Assembly: GCA_003255065.1 (NCBI GenBank)
Contig: QAOA01000636.1
Coordinates: forward strand, 111,893 to 175,892
Direction of reading: 5' to 3'
Source of the DNA: Cercis canadensis
Lineage: Eukaryota > Streptophyta > Magnoliopsida > Fabales > Fabaceae
Length of the DNA: 64,000 bases
Below, in pieces: positions 34,233 through 46,339 of this stretch. A program made the translations under genes and the position numbers. The notes beneath the pieces are model-generated. The model ran no database searches and was not told the origin of the DNA. It saw only the letters and a list, made by a program, of their open reading frames with translations. The number at the start of each line of letters is the position of its first letter. Within the stretch, counting starts at the first letter, position 1.

Positions 34233-36537
34233 GCCGACCCATCAACAAAATCACTGTAAAGTATCACTATCTTATTCCTAGACTAGATGACATGTTAGAT
34301 GAGTTGCATGATTCTTGTATCTCTTTAAAAATTGATCTTAAGAGTGGATACTATCAAATTAGAATGAAAAATGGTGGTGAATGGAAAACCGCATTTAAAA
34401 TAAAATATGATTTGTATAAATTGTTAGTTATGCCTTTTGGTTTAACTAATGCCCCTAGCACTTTTATGAGATTGATGAATCATGTTTTATGAGCTTTCAT
34501 TGGTCGATTTGTTGTAGTCTATTTTGATGATATCTTGATTTATAACAAGAGTTTGAATGAGCACCTTGATCATTTGCAAAGTGTGCTAAGTGTGTTGAAG
34601 GAAGAAAAATTGTATGTTAATTTGAAAAAGTTTTCTTTTGCACTAGTCAAGTTATGTTTCTTAGATATATTAATAGTGCTAGAGGAATAGAAGTTGATGA
34701 GGAAAAGATGAAGGATATTAAGGAATGACCAATGCCTAAGAGTGTTAGTGATGTTAGGAGCTTCCATGGATTGGCTTGCTTCTATAGGAGCCGTGTTGAT
34801 GCAAGTTGCTCCCTTAACTGAAGTTGTCAAGAAAAATTAAAGGTTTAAATGGGAAGATGAATAAGAAAAAGCTTTCAATATCATTAAAAAAAGGTTAATT
34901 AGTGCACATTTGCTTGTTTTACCTGATTTTTCTAAAGCTTTTCAAATTAAGTGTGATACCTTAGGTATTGATATTGGAGCCGTGTTGATGCAAGAAGGAT
35001 GACCTCTTGCATAATTTAGTGAGAAACTTTATGGAATTGCCCTTACCTATGACAAATAAATGTATGTTTTGGTGAGGGCCTTAAAAACTTGGCAACACTA
35101 CCTCCTATCAAAGGAATTTGTGATCCATACTGATCATGAATCCTTAAAGCACCTAATAGGACAAGGCAAGTTGCATAAGAGACATGCCAAATGAGTGGAA
35201 TTCATAGAACCTTTTTCTTACATCATCAAGTATAAGCAAGGTAAGAAAAATGTGGTGGCCGATGCTTTGTCTCGAAGGTATACCATTCCCTCTACACTTG
35301 ATACAAAATTGTTGGGTTTTGAAAATATAAAGGGCTTGTATATTAAAGACCTTGATTTTGCCAATGTCTTTAATGCATGTGAGAATGCAGCTTTTGAAAA
35401 ATTCTATAAGCATGATGAGTTTTTGTTTAGAGAAAACAAATTATGCATGTCTAATAGTTCTTTAAGAGAGTTGCTTGTGAGAGAATCGCATGGGGGAGGT
35501 TTAATAGGACATTTTGGCATTAGAAAGATTTTAGATATTCTGAATAAACATTTCTTTTGGCCTCATATGAAGAGAGATGTTAAAAGATTATGTGAAAAAT
35601 GCATTACTTGTAAGCAAACCAAGTCTAAAGTCTTACCCCATGGATTGTACATCCCGTTACCTATTCCTAGTCACCCTTGGATTGACATTTATATGGACTT
35701 TATTTTAGGTTTGCCTAGGACAATAAAAGGAAAGGATTTTGTATCTATTGTTGTTCATAGGTTCTCCAAGATGACACATTTCATTCCATGTCACAAGACC
35801 GATGATTTAACGAACATAGCTGATATGTTTTTCAAAGAGATTGTGAAATTGCATGGCATACTAATGAACATAGTTTCGGATAGTGATGCTAAATTCATGA
35901 GCTACTTTTGGAAGACTTTGTGGGGCAAGTTGGGCACCAAGCTCTTATTTTCTACTGCTTGTCATTCACAAACCGATGGCCAAACTGAGGTAGTCAATAA
36001 AACACTCTCTACTTTACTGTGTGCTATCATTAAAAGAAACTTAAAAGTTGTGAAGAGTATTTGCCGCATGTTGAGTTTGCTTAGAATATAACTATTCATT
36101 TAGCTACTAAGTTCTCACCATTTAAGGTTGTTTATGGTTTGAATCCACTAACCCCTTTGGATTTATTGTCTTTACCTGTTAATGAGCATGCTAGCTTAGA
36201 TGATAAGAAGAAAGCTGAATTTGTGAAGCAATTGCATGAGAAGACACGATAACACATAGAGAAGAGAACTGAGGAATATACTACTTATGCCAACATAGGG
36301 CGTAAAAAAGTTGTTTTTGAACTAGAAGATTAGGTTTGAATGCATATCAGAAAGGAGAGGTTCCCGGCTCAAAGGCATTCCAAGTTGTTACCAATAGGAG
36401 ATGGACAATTTCAAGTGGTAGCTAGGCTTAATGACAATACCTACAAGTTGGATCTTCTCGGTGAGTATAATGTGAGTACCACTTTTAATGTATATGATAT
36501 TTCTCATTTTGATGTAAGTGATGATTCAATGGGGGAA

Positions 36538-37350
36538 TGATAAGAATCAAGGAAGCACTCACAAGGATCCTTTGCACATTCAAGGAGGTCCAATCATCCG
36601 AGCTCGAGTCAAGAAGATGCAAGAGAGCTTGAATGACTTCATAGAGGAGGTTTGGACCTAAAACATAAGCCAATAAGCAAGGAATGAAGATTGGAGGATT
36701 ATGTGCTCAATTGAGGCATTGAAAGGTTCAATTGGCGAAGGAAGACAAAGGCTAAGCGCCCCAATGCCCTTTGACTAAAGCCCAAGTGCCCTTGCAGCCA
36801 AAACCCAGCCCCCTAGTGCCTAGAACTTTTCCTCAATGAATGTTTTGTTTCCTTTATAAGTTGGGCTCCGTATTCATGTTATTTTAGGCCAATTTTAATG
36901 TTACTAAACATATGTTATTTACCTCTTTTAGTATTGAGTTTGTATTAGGATTTTTGGTTTTTTAGTTGGGTTAGACCCATTTACCCAATTAGGTTAATTA
37001 GGTTAGTTTTGCTTTAAAGGGAGACTATTCCCCTTGTGAATGTCAAAATTCAGAATTAAGTAAAATTGAGAGGTTTTCTCCTTTTTTGGTTCTTTTGAAG
37101 AACTCTTATAACTTATCAAGAACCCTAGGTTTTTGTGGCGTTCTCCCAGTTTATCACTCTCCCTCTCATTCCTGTCTAGAGTATGGCACCTTGATTTCTA
37201 TATCTTGGTTCTTACCGCTTTAAGTAATGGGTCAAAGTTCCTTAATTTTCATTTTTTGATTATATGAACTTGATTAGATGTTCTTCGGGCATTTGAATCT
37301 CTACCAATCGTGATTAGGTCTCGCGCAAATCCTAGAGGTTCTCATTAATC
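36538..37350 (+). repeat. LTR-like end of the gypsy fragment
   Basis: Begins TGATAAGAATC directly after the polypurine tract. The sequence has LTR composition up to about 37350, where the minus-strand Athila-like protease region takes over. The far end could not be fixed because no second LTR copy is present. Confidence 0.55.
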
Positions 37351-37356
37351 AACCAA

Positions 37357-40300
37357 TTACAAAGAGATGAAGGTTGGTTTAACTTTTCCTAAATCTAAAT
37401 TCTTGAAAATAGAAAGATGCATTAGATTTATGTTTGCACCAAGGTCACAAAGAGCTTTATCATAAAAAGAATTTTCTATAATGCAAGGAATAGTATAACT
37501 GCCTGGATCCTTGAGTTTAGGGGGCAATTTCTTTTGCAAGATGACACCGCACTCCTCAATAAGTGCAACTGTCTTAAATTCCTCCAACTTTATCTTGTTA
37601 GATAAAATCTCCTTCATAAATTTAACATAGCTAGGCATTTGTTCCAAAGCATCTACAAAAGGAATGTTAATATGCAATTTCTTAAAAACATCAAGGAATT
37701 TAGAAAATTGCTTATCTAGTTTTTGCTTTTGGAACTATTGTGGAAATGACATAGGTGACACATAAGGTGGAGGGTTGTCTGGGAAGAGCTTTGATTTTGG
37801 TTTCTCCACCTCTTTTGTAAAGGTTTTTTCAAATGTATTAGGAAACCCCTATTACTTTGACTTAGTTGGCTTCTCACTCTTAACTACCTTCTTTTCAGGT
37901 TCCTCCAAGACTTTACCACTTCGAAGGGTTATAGCATTCACATGCTCCCTTGGATTTGTCACTGTATTACTTAGCAAAGCAGCTTGTGGCCTTAAAAAAA
38001 GCATGGTTGAGATTTGCCCCATCTACACTTCTAAGTTATGAATGGAGGCTGCTTGATTATGTAGTGTATGTGCCTGATTTTGTAGTGTAGCCTCAGTTCT
38101 TGCCATAAACTAAGTTGTATTCATAGTCAATTGGACAAGAGCATCCTCTAAAGAGACATTGTTGGATGGTGGTTGAAATGCAGGTTGTGGCCTCCCCATA
38201 TTTTGATCGTTTCTCAAAGAAAAACTTAGATGATTGCGCTATCCTTGATTATATGTGTTGGAGAATGGGTTATTTTTCCTATTAGAGTTCCCTACAAAGT
38301 ATGCTTCCCCGCACTAGAAAGGAGAAAAATGATTGCCAACCTGACAATCTGCACTAGCATGAGCTCCATTGCAATGGTCGTAGACTTCAGGAGAAGGGTG
38401 AATGACATTGATATTCATAGAGGTTAGTTGCTTAGATATGGAATCCATTTTAGCAAAAAGTGCTGTAAGGATATCAACCTCATGAACTCCAAGTGCTTTT
38501 CATGGTGCAGACCTCTCAGTAGGCCATTGATAGACATTAGTAGTCATATCCTCTAACAAGTCATTAGTAGCTTCATAAGTTTTTCTCATCAAGGATTCAC
38601 TTGCAGCTGCATTAACTAAGGTCTTGGTTGAGCTTGTCAACCCATTGTAAAAGGTCTATAGCTATAACCAATCAGAAAATCCATAGTGTGGGCATCTAGG
38701 TAGCAATTCCTTGTACCTCTCCCAAGCTTCTTGAAGTGACTCTATCTCTTGTTAAGTAAATATGGTTATATCATTTCTCATCTTGGCAGTCTTGGCGGGT
38801 GAAAAGAATTTAGCTAAAAAATTATATGCCAAGGTATCCAAAGTGGTGATAGTCCTCACTAGCAATGAGTGCAACCAGCTTTTGGTCTTTTTCCTAAGTG
38901 AGAATGGGAATAGCCTGAGTTTAATGACATCATCAATAATGCCATTGTTCTTGAAAGTATACAAAATCTCAAGGAAGCTACAATGCGAGCATGTGGATCT
39001 TCACTAGCTAAACCACTAAATTCGTCAACTTGAACCATCTGAATGACAACTAGCTTAATCTTAAAGTTATTAGCTTGAATTGCCAGTCACCTTATTCGAG
39101 AGATGGTATCTTTGACTATAAGAATAGCGTAGTCATGTAGTGCCTTCAGGTTGTTTGCTTCTTCCATGGTGTCTCTAAAAAATCTGGTAATTTCTCTTTT
39201 CTCCTTTATGTTTCTTTGACAAGTCTTCTTAATCTTTGTCACAACGTACTCAAAGGCAGCCGCGGCGCGGATGGTCGACCAAATTTAATAAAAATAGGAG
39301 TCACCACCAATTGTTATAGAAAATAATGTACAATTGGAAACCTTTTTTATTTTTATTTTTTTTAAATGATATGTTTACCAGAGATTGACTCGGGAGCTTG
39401 TTTATTCTTAGGAAAAGTGTTAGGCACCCCACAACATCCGTCTAAAGACGGTTACCCTAAATTAGCTATGCAAAAAATAAGACAAAATGTGGCCAAAAAC
39501 ACTTTATTTATTCTTAAAATAAACACTCCATTCACTAATCAATGACGAAAAATAAACATGACATGCATAAATTCTAACCGGTTCAAATCCTTCCACCCGT
39601 TCGTCACATATTGTGTCCGTCAGGGTGACATTTATCTTTGTCTAGGTCAGATAAAAAGAAACCCATCTTATATAGGACCAAATCAATCTTATCATTCCAC
39701 AATAGACAAAGGACATATGAATTTTGTAAACCTTTACAATAATCCTTAAATATTATGCATGATGATACAAAGATTAGGGAATGGGGGCTAAATTACAAAC
39801 GTAAAGCAGTGATGAAATAATCCTCAAGCTCCAACTATCGATTAGTCCTTCAAGATCAAATTCTCAACTTGCCAAAATCCTCAAGTATCAACATTGAAAT
39901 CTCAAGGAAAAAGGTCCAAACATGAAAAGTGAATGTAAGTCACAATATCAAATCAAACATCGATAAAATTAAACTTAAATAATCACCATTTTAGCATCAA
40001 AATAGTGACTAAAATGAACCTAAATAGTCATCACTTCAAGGTGAAAATAGTGATCGAAAATAAATCCAAACATGCCCAAAATAGTAGGGATAAAATGCAT
40101 TAAAATGGTAGCGAAATTGTACCAAGACAACCATGTAAATATACCAAAATAGTAGGGTAATTAGATGCAAAATAACAGGAAAAATATGTCAATAGTATCA
40201 AAAAAATGCACAAAATAGTGAGGTAAAATGCATGAAATAGCTGCATGAAGCTATAGCAGAATAACAGTAAAAATAGGCTAGGGTAACAACAATGGTATAA

Positions 40301-42069
40301 AAATAGGCAGTCATATTCTAACTAAATCTGGGAGTAGGGGAGATAAACAAAAATCTAAAAAATTACACATATGGAAGAAACACGTCTTACAGTTTTAACA
40401 ATATAACAATGACTCAAATTGGAGCCCTGTAACTCCAATTAGAAAATAGAAACTGAGGGCTGCTAGAGAAAACTGACAAGCCCGACAGTACAGAAAAACA
40501 AAAAAATTTAAATACAAATTGGGAATATAGGAAAAGTAATTTTCCTTTGAAACTTTTACACATGAGAGGCATACATGTTCCAGTTCTAACGAGACTAAAA
40601 CAACTCAAATTGGAGCTTTGTAGCTCCATCTAGAAAATAAAAACCGAGGGTTGCCAAAGAAGACCCACATACCCAAAATAACAGAAAAATAATTAAATTC
40701 AAAGAAAAACTGGGAGCAGGGGAAAGATGATCTGACCATAAAATTTTTATATGTAAGAGTAACATGTCTCCAGGTTCTAACAAGTAAGAATCACTCAAAT
40801 TGGAGCTCTATAGCTCCATCTCAAAAATAAAAATAGAGGGTTACCAAGGAAAACTAACAGTCTTGAAATAACAGAAAAATAATCAAATTCAAATGAACAC
40901 TGGGAACAGGAGAAAGATAATTTGGCTATGAAAATTTTACACATAGGAGGTATATGTCTACTAGTTCTATTAAATTAAGAATCACTATAATCAGAGATCT
41001 GTATCTCTATCTAGAAAATAAAAATAGAGGGTTGTCATAGAAGACTGATAAACTTGAAAATGCACAATCCACCACCAAACTAAGTATTATGAATTAAGGA
41101 AACAACTCAAAGTCCTAAAATCAAAATTATTTCTATATCAATATCAGAAATTGAATTTAAATTTAGGAATTCAACACCATAGGTATCCTAGAACCATAAG
41201 AATCAATCTTAAACTCTATCAAACTATACTATGACCAAGAAATTCAAAATATTCATTCATACATAGCAACAAATAGATAAATTATTCACCATGAATCCAA
41301 ATAGCAATAGTAAAAATGGGAGGATAGGGAAGAGATTACTTTTGTAGAATGAATTTGATGGAGATTCAGACATTATTATCTCTTTAGCTCTCTCCCTTTC
41401 TCCCAAGCTTCCCATTTTCTCCATTTTCTCTTTTGCTCTCTTCAACTCTCTTTCTCTCTCTTTTTTTTTTCCTTTCTTTGTTGATCCCATAGTTTTTATT
41501 TGCTTTCCTTCTTTTTTGAATTATTTGTTTATTTAATAGAGATAAAGTACACAAACTTGGACCAATAGGAAAAGAGGGAAATTCATTCATTGTTCCCTCA
41601 TTAGTCCTCCTAGATCTAGTGATGCAAAAATTTATCAACAAATTTCTTTTTCCTCTTTTTTAGTTTATTTACTATTTGTAAAAATCTAAATAGTAATGGA
41701 TGGGCCAAATTGGCTTGATTAAAAATGGATTAGGCTAAAGTAGTAAGACTAGGTTTTGCTTTATTACAAGTGGCCAAATAAAAATATAAAAAGTAATAAT
41801 AAAAAATTAAGAGTTTGCATCTTTTCAAAAGTCATCATTCATAATTTTTTTTTGTCTTATGCCAAGAAAAAAAATACTCGGACAAAATACAATGTTTACA
41901 ATCTCAAAATCAAAATGAAGTAGAGAGTTGCTTCCATATCGTCTCATACACCACAAAGAAACTCTTGAAAGTGAAGACAAGTAAGAAAAATAAAAGATCA
42001 AATTAAAATAAGAATTAGTTGGTATCGATATTAATAAGCAAATAATCTTTGACAACAGTGCCAAAAGCT
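37357..42069 (-). other. Athila-like gag-protease region, 5' leader and primer site
   Basis: On the minus strand, from right to left: a primer-site-like stretch at 42066-42051; an untranslated leader to about 41900; then, beyond a solo LTR (39237-41900), a Gag region. The Gag region has the family motifs LRLFPFSLRKKTKSWL and FLAKFFSPAKTAK at about 38964-38752. A protease-type region at 37677-37357 carries LQKKLPPKLKDPGSYTIPC and the CDLGANINLM active-site region. The motifs match the Athila lineage of plant gypsy elements. It is broken, with several breaks. Confidence 0.8.
39237..41900 (-). mobile_element. Solo LTR, family 1 copy b, inside the Athila-like element
   Basis: On the minus strand it begins TGTAAACATTGTATTTTGTC (41900 down) and ends GAGTACGTTGTGACA (39237). 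Near-identical 5-bp flanks are ATCTT (39232-39236) and ATCTC (41901-41905). It shares the internal GCTACAGAGCTCC-type repeats and the GTGCCTAACA...GACGG zone of the copies at 13480 and 42144. Length 2,664 bp. It is inserted between the leader and Gag parts of the host element. Confidence 0.85.
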
Positions 42070-45000
42070 TGTTATGATAAAACAAAGCGCAAATGCACGC
42101 TATCGTTTAACAAGTAATATAATAAAAGTGAAATATCATTCCATGTAGATATCATATTTTTTCCAGGTGCTTTTTGTGGCATAAAGCAAAAAAGAAAAAT
42201 AAAAAATAAAAAAATAAATTTAAGACATTATATTTTTTAAAATTTGAGGTCTTGTATCTTTTGAATTTGTCAAAATTATGCATTAAAAAAATAATTTTTG
42301 AAAACATGTAAGTTCTTAATTTTTGGTTTACTTTTTATCTTATTTGGGCTTTTATAATAAAATAAATTCTAGTCTAACTACTTTGGCTTAGTCTATTTTT
42401 TTTTTGAGTTCAACCCAAATCTCTCATTTAGCCTATTTGGCTTATTCCTTTTTAGTGTTTTAAATTCTTGCAAATGAATAATAAAAATTAAAAAAAAATT
42501 AAAAAGTTTTTTTTCTTGCATCATTAGATCTATGAGTACCAATGAGATAACAAGGAATGTATTTTTCTCATTTTTTATTGATCCAAGTTGGTGTACTTTA
42601 TCTCCATTAAGTGAATAAAAAAAAAAGAGAAAATCAAATTAAATAAAAAGAGCAAGAAAAAGAGAGAAATAGATAGAGCATTGAAGAGAGCAAAGAAAAA
42701 AGAATGTTTGAATCTCCATCAAATTCATTCTGCAAGAGTAATCTTTGTCCTATTCTCCCATCTTTTATTGCTGTTATTTTGACTCATGGTAGATAATTTG
42801 TCTATTTGTTGTTATGCATGAATGAATATGTTGAATTTTTGAATTATAATATAGTTTGAAGGATTTTGAGATTTCTTGTGGTTCTAAAGTATTCATGCTG
42901 TTGGATTCCTAAATTTAAGTTTAATTTTTGATGTTGATAGAGAAATAATTTTGATTTTGAGACTTTAAGTTTTTTTTTTTTTTCTTGATTGATAATACTT
43001 AGTTTGGCTGTGGATTGTGCATTTTCGGGTTAGTCAGTCTTCTTTTGCAACTCTCAGTGTTTATTTTTTAGGTGAAGCTACAGAGCTCCGATTTGAGTGA
43101 TTTTTGATTTGTTAGAACCAGGAGACTTGTGTTGTCCTTGTCTAAAAATTTTAGAATTTATGCATGTCTTCCCTATTCTCAATTTTTATTTAAATTTGGT
43201 CATTTTTTTTGGATTGTCACATCTTGGACACCGATCACTTGTTTGCTTCTATCTTCCACTAGGGGCATACAAATTGCAAGCTATCAAATGCATTATAATT
43301 ATGAAACTTTTAGATGGCCAATTGTTCATTGTTTTGACTTAGATATGTGGCTGTTTTGGGGGTTAACATCTTGGTTGATTTTAGTCACATGTTGTCTTCA
43401 CTTCTTGTTGATTAAAAGAGACATTTGAAGAGTAATTTGGGAATTTATTGTTCTTGAAAATTCATTGCTATCATATATCTTTAGTTTCATTTTGTCTTTT
43501 GGTAACATTGCATCAGAGCATGAAAGAGAGCACTTGCATAAGTTATTTTTACATTTGTTAGTCAGCATTGGCAACACTCACATTTTTATTTTTAGCCAAA
43601 GCTATAGAGCTCTGTTTTAAGTGATTCTTGTCTTTTTAGAACCGGGAGATATGTGCCTTTTGCATAAATTTTTCAAGGAAAAATTCCTTCTTCCCTGTTC
43701 CCATTTTTCATTTAAAATTGGATGTTTATTTTTGGCATTGTCAGGTTGTCAGTCATCTATGGCAGCATTAAATTTATTGTGTTTAATTTGAGCTATAGAG
43801 CTCCGTTTTAAGTGATTTCTATCTTGTTAGAACCGTAAGACATGTGGTTTTGTTTTATAAAATATTTAAATTAAAATTCTTTGGCATGAATTTCCAATTT
43901 TTTTTTCTTCTAAAGTTGACCCTATTTTATGCTCTGTCATGAGATTCTTTAAGACATTGTTTTACATACTTTGGGTACTGTTTTGGGACTATTTTGCATA
44001 TATTTTATTACTATCTCTGTGGCATTTTTGAAGGTTGATTGTAAATTGTGTTAAAGTTTCTTGTACATCATTGTCTTGCATTGTGTTGAGGTCTTTTTAT
44101 GCATTACTTTGCTTTGCTTGTTAGTAGATCTTTTTGGTTGTCTATGCTTGAACAATTTTTTTCCATATTTCCTTAATTAATGCTTTTTTCTTGGCCTTAT
44201 GAGCTTATTTGGTAACTTTTGCCGATAATGTTTGTGAGTTAGGTTGTAAGTGATGACAAATTAGAAGGCTTGATCCTCAAGCAAGGCAAAGTTGGAAACA
44301 AGAAGACCTTTATTTTACTTTTTTTTTTTTTTTTTTTTTTTTTATGTAATCATTTAAATTTTCATATTGTAATTTGTAAACTCATGCATTTTGTATTCAT
44401 TTAGGGTTTCAATTGTATTCGATGTAATATCCACATGCCCCTTACTTATAATGAAAGGATAAGGCGATCCATTTGAATATCGGATGACCCATTCTATTGT
44501 TCCAAGGTAAGGATAAGCGCCACATTGGATGGTGCAATATGCGAGGAACATGTGGAAGGATTTATGACACATTAGTTGCATGCATTTTATGTTTAAATTT
44601 TTTGTCAGTATTCTTATTCATTTGTGTAGTTTATTATTTGACGTATGGATAAAATATATTTTTGGTCATATTATGTTCGCATAATTAATTTCGGGTAATA
44701 GTCTTTTAGACGGGTGTTGCGAGGTGCCTAACACCTTCCCTACACACAAATTGACTATCAAACCCTCTTTGGTTCGCATATATTTTTAAAATTCAAAAGC
44801 GGTTTTTCAATTGTTCCCCCATTTTTTTAATACGATTGGTGATGACTCTAAGTTTTCTTCAAAAACTAATATTTATTCCAAGTCTGTTATCCGCGTTGCG
44901 GCAACCCTCGAGTACGTTGTGACATCCCACTAGGATTAAAGCTATTAACTATTGAAATTAAGTCAATTCCAATTTTATCTGAACAACTAATTAAGGAGAA

Positions 45001-46135
45001 ATTTATCATTAAACTTAAATAAACTAAAAATAAATGAAAGCAAGTAGAAATCATGAATTAATTATAGAGAGAAAACATAGGGTTTCATATTTCACCATAA
45101 CTAATCTAGGATTTGTTACTTATATTCTTAATCCAGAATTATCTTTCTAATTGTTGGTCGAGATTCCCTAACTTATTCATTAGTCTCTTTCAATGTCTAA
45201 TGAAAATGTTCATAGTTATAAATCTACTATATTCTTATGTGAATTATAATAACTAGAAATTCATTAAATTCTATGTATCTTTTTAATTGACTACAGAGGT
45301 CATGAAGGTATATTCTTATTATACATGCAACTTATGGTATCTATTCTAATGAACTAGACACACAAATTTCCTTACGATCTCATTATGTTAACCTAACAAC
45401 TAATTAATAGCTAGTTAATTAGAGGCATGAAGATCATATATAAACACCTAAGTAGAAAAAGATAAATCACAAATTAATTCACTAAGAAATTATAACCATT
45501 CATAGTCAGATTACATCGTGGCCCTAGATAGAGAAATTAGTTCATAATGAAAAATAAAAACATGCCAACACAAATTCTAAATATGATTCAAGAAGAAAAA
45601 GGGAAGAAAAACTTGTGGTGATGAAGAACCGTCACTGAATCTTCAACTCCAAGCCTTCAATCTCTTCTCCTTGCTCTCTTAATGTTTGGAACATGTGGGA
45701 ACAAAATTAAGAACCCTAATCTATTCCTGAATTTATTTATTTTTAGTTCCTAAGAAGTCTAATTACATAAGGACAAGTATTAGTTCCTAAAAAACTATAA
45801 GAAGTAGGAGAAAAAACTCAAATCACGTACACAAGGCATTTGGGGAGCCTAGGCCCTAGGGTTAGGCTCCTCCTTCTCTATCCCAAAACGTTGGCTCTTC
45901 ATCATTTGAGTGCCTAGGCCCTGGTGGGTGGTGCCTAGGCGTTGCCTCCTTTATCTAGACACCAAAATCTTTCATTTTCAACACCAAATGTCACCAATCT
46001 TACACTCAGTTGCCAAAATTACAATTCCTACAAAGTAAACACATAAACAACCAAAAAAAATTGATAAACAACTTGAAAATTAACTAAATACTAAGTGAAT
46101 GATATTTAATTCATAGACATAAAATCCACTCATCA
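42070..46135 (-). repeat. Athila-like LTR, right copy, split by a solo LTR
   Basis: Matches the left LTR on both sides of the solo LTR at 42144-44924; excluding that insertion it is about 1.28 kb. Its outer terminus CACTCATCA abuts the GGTT flank. Confidence 0.85.
42144..44924 (+). mobile_element. Solo LTR, family 1 copy c, inside the Athila-like LTR
   Basis: Begins TGTAGATATCATATTTTTTCC-like sequence and ends GTACGTTGTGACA. Flanks are TTCCA (42139-42143) and TCCCA (44925-44929), and the left Athila LTR shows the uninterrupted site. Length 2,781 bp. It is same family and opposite orientation to copy b, only 0.24 kb away. It contains a T22-type homopolymer near 44320-44343. Confidence 0.88.
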
Positions 46136-46339
46136 GGTTCCTAAACAAATCATAGGGGGAATAGTTGCAATGATTGTTGTTGTCCACCTCTTCATCTGAA
46201 TGAGGATAAGTTCAATAGTTTTAATCATGTATACTTGAGAACATATAAGAAACCAATATGAGGTAAGTCATAAAAAATATTCTGGTGGACATATGTTTAC
46301 TGCCATTTATATTAAATGAACTGGGTTGAGCATATTTAC

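Larger units (their letters stand above)
32025..37355 (+). mobile_element. Ty3/gypsy fragment, plus strand, nested in the Athila-like element
   Basis: Parts in order are the following. A Gag zinc knuckle lies near 32140-32190 (CFKCLGRGHITSQC). A protease-type region is at about 32390-32760 (IIDGGSCTNVAS, HAGHILLGRPWQFDR). Reverse transcriptase is at about 33100-34640, interrupted by a MITE (33351-34232). RNase H is at about 34850-35280, the integrase zinc and core are at about 35480-36090, and the integrase C-terminal part is at about 36340-36540. These are followed by a polypurine tract (GGGGGAA) and an LTR from 36538. The motif set resembles chromovirus-type plant gypsy elements, but the clade is not assigned. 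It is broken, with many breaks, and old. Confidence 0.85.
30801..46135 (-). mobile_element. Athila-like Ty3/gypsy retrotransposon with nested insertions
   Basis: Read on the minus strand, the element runs from an LTR at 46135-42070 to an LTR ending at 30801. Termini are TGATGAGTGG (right) and CTCATAACA (left), flanked by GGTT at 30797-30800 and 46136-46139. A primer-site-like TTTTGGCACTGTTGTC (minus strand, 42066-42051) resembles the tRNA-Asp type used by Athila. Gag and protease regions of Athila type lie between 37357 and about 39230. LTRs differ by roughly 10-12 percent by eye, so the element is several million years old. It is broken and internally incomplete, with many breaks. Inside it lie an opposite-strand gypsy fragment (32025 to about 37355) and two solo LTRs. 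Confidence 0.8.
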
